From assembly GCA_945876405.1 (NCBI GenBank), contig CAMCOJ010000005.1, positions 1-18,685 on the forward strand: a stretch of DNA of 18,685 nucleotides, in the 5' to 3' direction. The position numbers and the translations under genes were made by a program. The notes below the pieces were generated by a model, which did not search any database, was not told the origin of the DNA, and saw nothing but the letters and a program-made list of their open reading frames with translations. Origin of the DNA: an uncultured Ruminococcus sp. Its GTDB lineage: Bacteria > Bacillota > Clostridia > Oscillospirales > Ruminococcaceae. Positions 15,958 through 18,685 of the stretch are shown in pieces; positions within the stretch are counted from its first letter, which is position 1; each line of letters begins with the position of its first letter.

Positions 15958-16629
15958 ATGTACAGATTGCTTCTTGTAGAGGATGACGAGGAAATAAGGG
16001 AGGTTATCACCGATTATTTCTCAAGGGCATCGGATACAATGACTGTTGAGACTGCACCGGATGGTCAGAGGGGACTGGAAATGCTCTATGAAAATGAATA
16101 TGATCTTATTATGCTGGATGTTATGCTTCCGTACATAGACGGGTTCTCAATATGCCGTGAAATCAGAAAGAAAAGCTCAGTTCCGGTGTTGTTTTTAACA
16201 GCAAGAGGCAGAGAAGAGGATATTTTGTACGGATATGAAAACGGATGCGATGACTATATCGTAAAACCGTTCAGAATTGCAGAACTTATGGCAAAAGCGA
16301 ATGCACTTATCAGGAGGTCAAAGGGAATGGTGCGATCAGAAAAGCTTGTATGCGGCAGGATAGAACTTGATCCGCTTTGCTATACAGTTTATGTTTCAGG
16401 GGCACAGGCTGAACTTGCACCTAAGGAGTATGCTCTTTTGAAATATCTTATGGAGCACAGAGGAATGGCAGTATCCAGAGAGAGTCTTCTGAAATATGTC
16501 TGGGGATATGATTTCGACGGAAATGACAGAGTCGTTGATAATCATATCAAAAAACTCAGAAAACAGCTGGGAACTGCAGGTTTGCAGATAAAAACTGTTT
16601 TCGGCAGAGGATATAAGCTGGAAGAATAA
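15958..16629 (+). CDS. OmpR/PhoB-family response regulator
   Basis: This is a cytoplasmic transcription regulator, presumably phosphorylated by the kinase encoded next. The protein is 223 residues. The receiver domain (about 1-115) has the acidic pocket E8-D9-D10, the phosphoacceptor D54 (MLDVMLP), the switch residue T81 (LTARG) and K103 (VKPF). The C-terminal winged-helix domain (about 128-223) has the recognition segment DRVVDNHIKKLRKQLG and ends TVFGRGYKLEE. GGGAGG precedes the ATG. The kinase gene starts 16 bases after its stop. The stimulus and targets are unknown; phosphate control is one possibility given the transporter downstream. Confidence 0.93.
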   Translation: MYRLLLVEDDEEIREVITDYFSRASDTMTVETAPDGQRGLEMLYENEYDLIMLDVMLPYIDGFSICREIRKKSSVPVLFLTARGREEDILYGYENGCDDYIVKPFRIAELMAKANALIRRSKGMVRSEKLVCGRIELDPLCYTVYVSGAQAELAPKEYALLKYLMEHRGMAVSRESLLKYVWGYDFDGNDRVVDNHIKKLRKQLGTAGLQIKTVFGRGYKLEE

Positions 16630-16645
16630 CAAGGAGGAAGAAACA

Positions 16646-17980
16646 ATGAAAAATAATAACAGCAGAAACAGGACATTCAGGCCGGTAAAAAGAAAATCCT
16701 TTGTAAGGATTTTTGCGGTAAAATCGGCTGTATATGTTACAATTGCAACCGTATTTACACTGTTTTGTATATACTGTGCCGGTTTGTTTTTATCAACGGA
16801 TTTAAACACTCAGGCTAAAAAATGTTTTGAAGATGCCTGTACTACAATTGAAAAAAGCAGTGAGTATGCATATATGACAGACAGTGATGTAACAGAGGCC
16901 AGGCATGTTTTTTTATCGGCAATGGCAGTAAATTTTGAAGATGCATATAATTACAGTGAGCGACTTACGGATGCGGCCTTTATATTGTCTGATGCAGATA
17001 ACAATATAATTGCTGATTCAGGAGAAAAAAGCAAGCCGGACAGTGAATTAATGACAAAACTGAAGAACTATCAGCCTGATTTGAAAAGCGGCGGTTTTGA
17101 TGTGGGGTGTGATATGTATTCAACTCAAACCTTAATGAAATTCGAACAGTATGCCTGCCGTACTATTTCATCTGACGGAAAAAAATATGTTCTTACCGGA
17201 GTATTTACTTATAATTTCTGGAATTGGGGCGGGCTGGTTACTGTTCTGTATCTGATTTTTCTTGCCTTTGTCATTCTGGTTGCATATCTCAGAAGCAGAG
17301 TTGTGTATTCAGAGCTTAAGATGCTTTATTTTGCCGAGGACTACCGCAGAGAAATGACCGGTACTCTTGCCCATGATCTGAAGAGCCCGCTTATGGCAGT
17401 GTCAGGATATGCGGAGAATCTTAAGGAAAATACAGTTCCGGAGAAAAATGAGCATTATATTGATTCAATAATCAGGAATGTTGAGTACATGGACGGGATA
17501 ATAAAAAATGTTCTTGAACTTTCAAAGCTGGAAAGCGGTTCTGTTAAATTAAAACCGGAAGAAACAGACCTGAGAGCACTGACAGAAGAACTTTTAAAAA
17601 AATACATAACAGAGACAGAAGAAAGAAATATATCAGTTAATTTAAGCGGTGAAATGAAGATTTTTGCGGACAGGGAAGTTATGAGCCATGCCATTGAAAA
17701 TCTCATTTCAAATGCAGTAAAATACACTACTGAAAACGGCAGAGTGGATTTTAATTTTGAAAAGAACAGGTTTACAGCCGAGAATGACAGCGATGAGGTT
17801 TTAAACATTTCTGCAGATGAACTGTGGAAACCTTTCGTCCGGGGAGATGAAGCAAGAAGCGGCAAGATGGGAAGCGGACTCGGACTTACGATAGTAAAGA
17901 ACGCTGCAGAGCAAAACGGAATGAGTATGAAAACGGAATATAAAGACGGGAAATTCCGCGTAACACTTATAGTATTATAA
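16646..17980 (+). CDS. membrane sensor histidine kinase
   Basis: This is the partner kinase of the response regulator, 444 residues. The order is: basic N-terminus, membrane segment 1 (about 25-50), extracytoplasmic domain (about 51-194), membrane segment 2 (about 195-215), short linker without a clear HAMP domain, dimerisation region with the phosphoacceptor H243 in GTLAHDLKSPLMAVSGYAEN, and ATPase domain with the N box AIENLISNAVKYTTENG and G2-type GSGLGLTIVKNA. The usual DxGxG G1 box is replaced by AENDSDEVLNISADELWKPF, a variant I have seen in clostridial kinases. The outer domain has cysteines 60, 65, 155 and 171. The ligand is unknown. Confidence 0.92.
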   Translation: MKNNNSRNRTFRPVKRKSFVRIFAVKSAVYVTIATVFTLFCIYCAGLFLSTDLNTQAKKCFEDACTTIEKSSEYAYMTDSDVTEARHVFLSAMAVNFEDAYNYSERLTDAAFILSDADNNIIADSGEKSKPDSELMTKLKNYQPDLKSGGFDVGCDMYSTQTLMKFEQYACRTISSDGKKYVLTGVFTYNFWNWGGLVTVLYLIFLAFVILVAYLRSRVVYSELKMLYFAEDYRREMTGTLAHDLKSPLMAVSGYAENLKENTVPEKNEHYIDSIIRNVEYMDGIIKNVLELSKLESGSVKLKPEETDLRALTEELLKKYITETEERNISVNLSGEMKIFADREVMSHAIENLISNAVKYTTENGRVDFNFEKNRFTAENDSDEVLNISADELWKPFVRGDEARSGKMGSGLGLTIVKNAAEQNGMSMKTEYKDGKFRVTLIVL

Positions 17981-17990
17981 TTCACAAAAG

Positions 17991-18016
17991 CACATCGTAT
18001 TTCGGTGTGTTTTTTT
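17991..18016 (+). terminator. intrinsic terminator after the histidine kinase
   Basis: CACATCG (17991-17997) and CGGTGTG (18003-18009) form a 7-bp stem with one G-T pair around TATTT. A run of seven T bases follows (18010-18016). It separates the two-component system from the transporter gene. Confidence 0.88.
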
Positions 18017-18049
18017 GCTGCAGAATTTAATTCCGGTGCCAGAAAATCG

Positions 18050-18078
18050 TTGAAATTTTTATGAAATTAAGTTATAAT
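18050..18078 (+). promoter_or_regulatory. sigma-70-type promoter for the transporter gene
   Basis: TTGAAA at 18050-18055 and TATAAT at 18073-18078 are separated by exactly 17 bases, a near-consensus housekeeping promoter. The 12 bases GTTATAATATAT around this -10 also occur at the response-regulator promoter (15925-15936). The start of transcription would be near 18085, giving an untranslated leader of about 80 bases. Confidence 0.8.
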
Positions 18079-18101
18079 ATATGTAAATATTCTGTAAAGT
18101 G

Positions 18102-18120
18102 CAGGATAGAATTTATCCTG
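18102..18120 (+). promoter_or_regulatory. inverted repeat in the transporter leader
   Basis: CAGGATA (18102-18108) and TATCCTG (18114-18120) are perfect inverted repeats around GAATT. The site lies about 25 bases after the -10 box, so it could be an operator or an mRNA hairpin. No T tract follows, so it is not a terminator. It shares the hexamer AGGATA with the repeats at 15898-15915. Confidence 0.5.
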
Positions 18121-18164
18121 AAAAAATATTATGATATTAAAGTTTTATAAAAAAGGAGACAGAA

Positions 18165-18630
18165 ATGGACAGTAACTTGTTCTGTATACTTGCAGGCCTT
18201 ACTTTTTTTATTTTCGGTATCAGTGAGATATCTCTGCGGTTTGAAAAAATCAAGGGCGGACGTATTGAACGGGCGCTGAAAAAGGTCAATTCAAATCAGT
18301 TCCGGAGCCTTGCACTTGGTGCGGGGATAACGGTTGCCATTCAGTCATCAACGGCATTAACGGAGGTACTTGTTGGTCTTGTAAACTCCGGAATAATGCA
18401 GCTCGGACAGACTATCGGGATTATGATGGGGTCAAATATCGGAACCACATTTACTTCATGGATAACAGCATTATTCTGTACGGACTATAAACCGGGAATA
18501 TTTCTTCCCTTTATAAGCATAATTGCATTTACCGGTATTATAATGAAGTTTGCGATGAAAAAAGACAGTCTGAACGATATCGGAACTGTATTTTTCTCAG
18601 TGGCCATGATTATATGCGGTATGGGGTATA
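18165..18630 (+). CDS. Na/phosphate cotransporter family protein, 3'-truncated
   Basis: The 155 genuine residues match the N-terminal half-repeat of the Na/Pi cotransporter (NptA/PNaS) family, which imports phosphate with sodium across the cytoplasmic membrane. Visible are membrane segment 1 (ILAGLTFFIFGISEISLR), the family QSS motif at residues 60-62 (VAIQSSTALTEVLVGLVNSG) and IGIMMGSNIGTTFTSWITA. Full-length members have a second such repeat and often a PhoU-like domain; both are missing. GGAG lies upstream of the ATG. Reading on gives 14 false residues and a stop, because bases from 18631 come from rpoA. Confidence 0.8.
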
Positions 18631-18685
18631 AGTCGAAAAAGACGATAAGGGTAAAGAAAAAATCCTTGAGATGACCATTGAGGAA
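18631..18685 (+). repeat. 55-bp exact copy of internal rpoA sequence at the contig end
   Basis: These 55 bases are identical to 15168-15222, which encode the linker and the start of the alpha C-terminal domain. The base before the copy differs (A at 18630, T at 15167), and the copy ends exactly at the contig end. The rpoA copy is in frame; here it is read in a different frame within the transporter. The best explanation is an assembly join, not a genomic duplication. Confidence 0.93.

Noticed and set aside
18631..18674. Complete 169-residue transporter-like protein ending in a basic tail
   Set aside because: The last 14 residues and the stop come from the rpoA-derived copy read in another frame, so the gene is truncated by the contig end.
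1..18685. Circular element suggested by a repeated end
   Set aside because: The terminal copy matches an interior site, not the contig start, and the start is adapter.

Overview
This window is a contig fragment from a Gram-positive Firmicute, most likely class Clostridia (Oscillospiraceae/Ruminococcus-like). The evidence is the fused S10-spc-alpha ribosomal protein cluster in Firmicute order, strong AGGAGG-type ribosome binding sites, a zinc-type S14, a KOW-domain gene between map and infA, and standard stop codon use (TAA mostly, also TGA and TAG). The genus is an impression from protein sequence, not a proof. All genes are on the + strand.

Layout. 1-44 is not genomic: it is Illumina Nextera adapter, including an 8-base i5 index. 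45-238 is a structured leader with a terminator-like hairpin. 239-5426 holds the S10 operon genes (rpsJ, rplC, rplD, rplW, rplB, rpsS, rplV, rpsC, rplP, rpmC, rpsQ). 5492-10815 holds the spc genes (rplN, rplX, rplE, rpsN, rpsH, rplF, rplR, rpsE, rpmD, rplO, secY). 10833-12873 holds adk, map, a KOW-domain gene, infA and rpmJ. 12907-15809 holds the alpha operon (rpsM, rpsK, rpsD, rpoA, rplQ), closed by a strong intrinsic terminator at 15843-15874. Spacing is tight and three gene pairs share a base (TAATG), so this looks like one long, translationally coupled transcription unit.

After that terminator the content changes. A two-component system (response regulator 15958-16629, histidine kinase 16646-17980) has its own extended -10 promoter and a terminator at 17991-18016. 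A Na/phosphate cotransporter-like gene then starts at 18165 behind a near-consensus promoter. It is cut off: the last 55 bases (18631-18685) are an exact, out-of-frame copy of an internal piece of rpoA (15168-15222), which looks like a false assembly join.

How it works together. The first 15.8 kb encodes the core of protein synthesis: ribosomal proteins of both subunits, IF-1, the RNA polymerase alpha subunit, the SecY translocon, methionine aminopeptidase for nascent chains and adenylate kinase. The last 2.8 kb is a separate signalling and transport module. No gap between genes exceeds 300 bases. I saw no tRNA, rRNA, CRISPR array, insertion sequence or prophage. I did not find a new biological system here. 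The strongest unusual observations are the two technical artefacts at the contig ends, followed by candidate RNA control elements and the promoter architecture of the two-component system.
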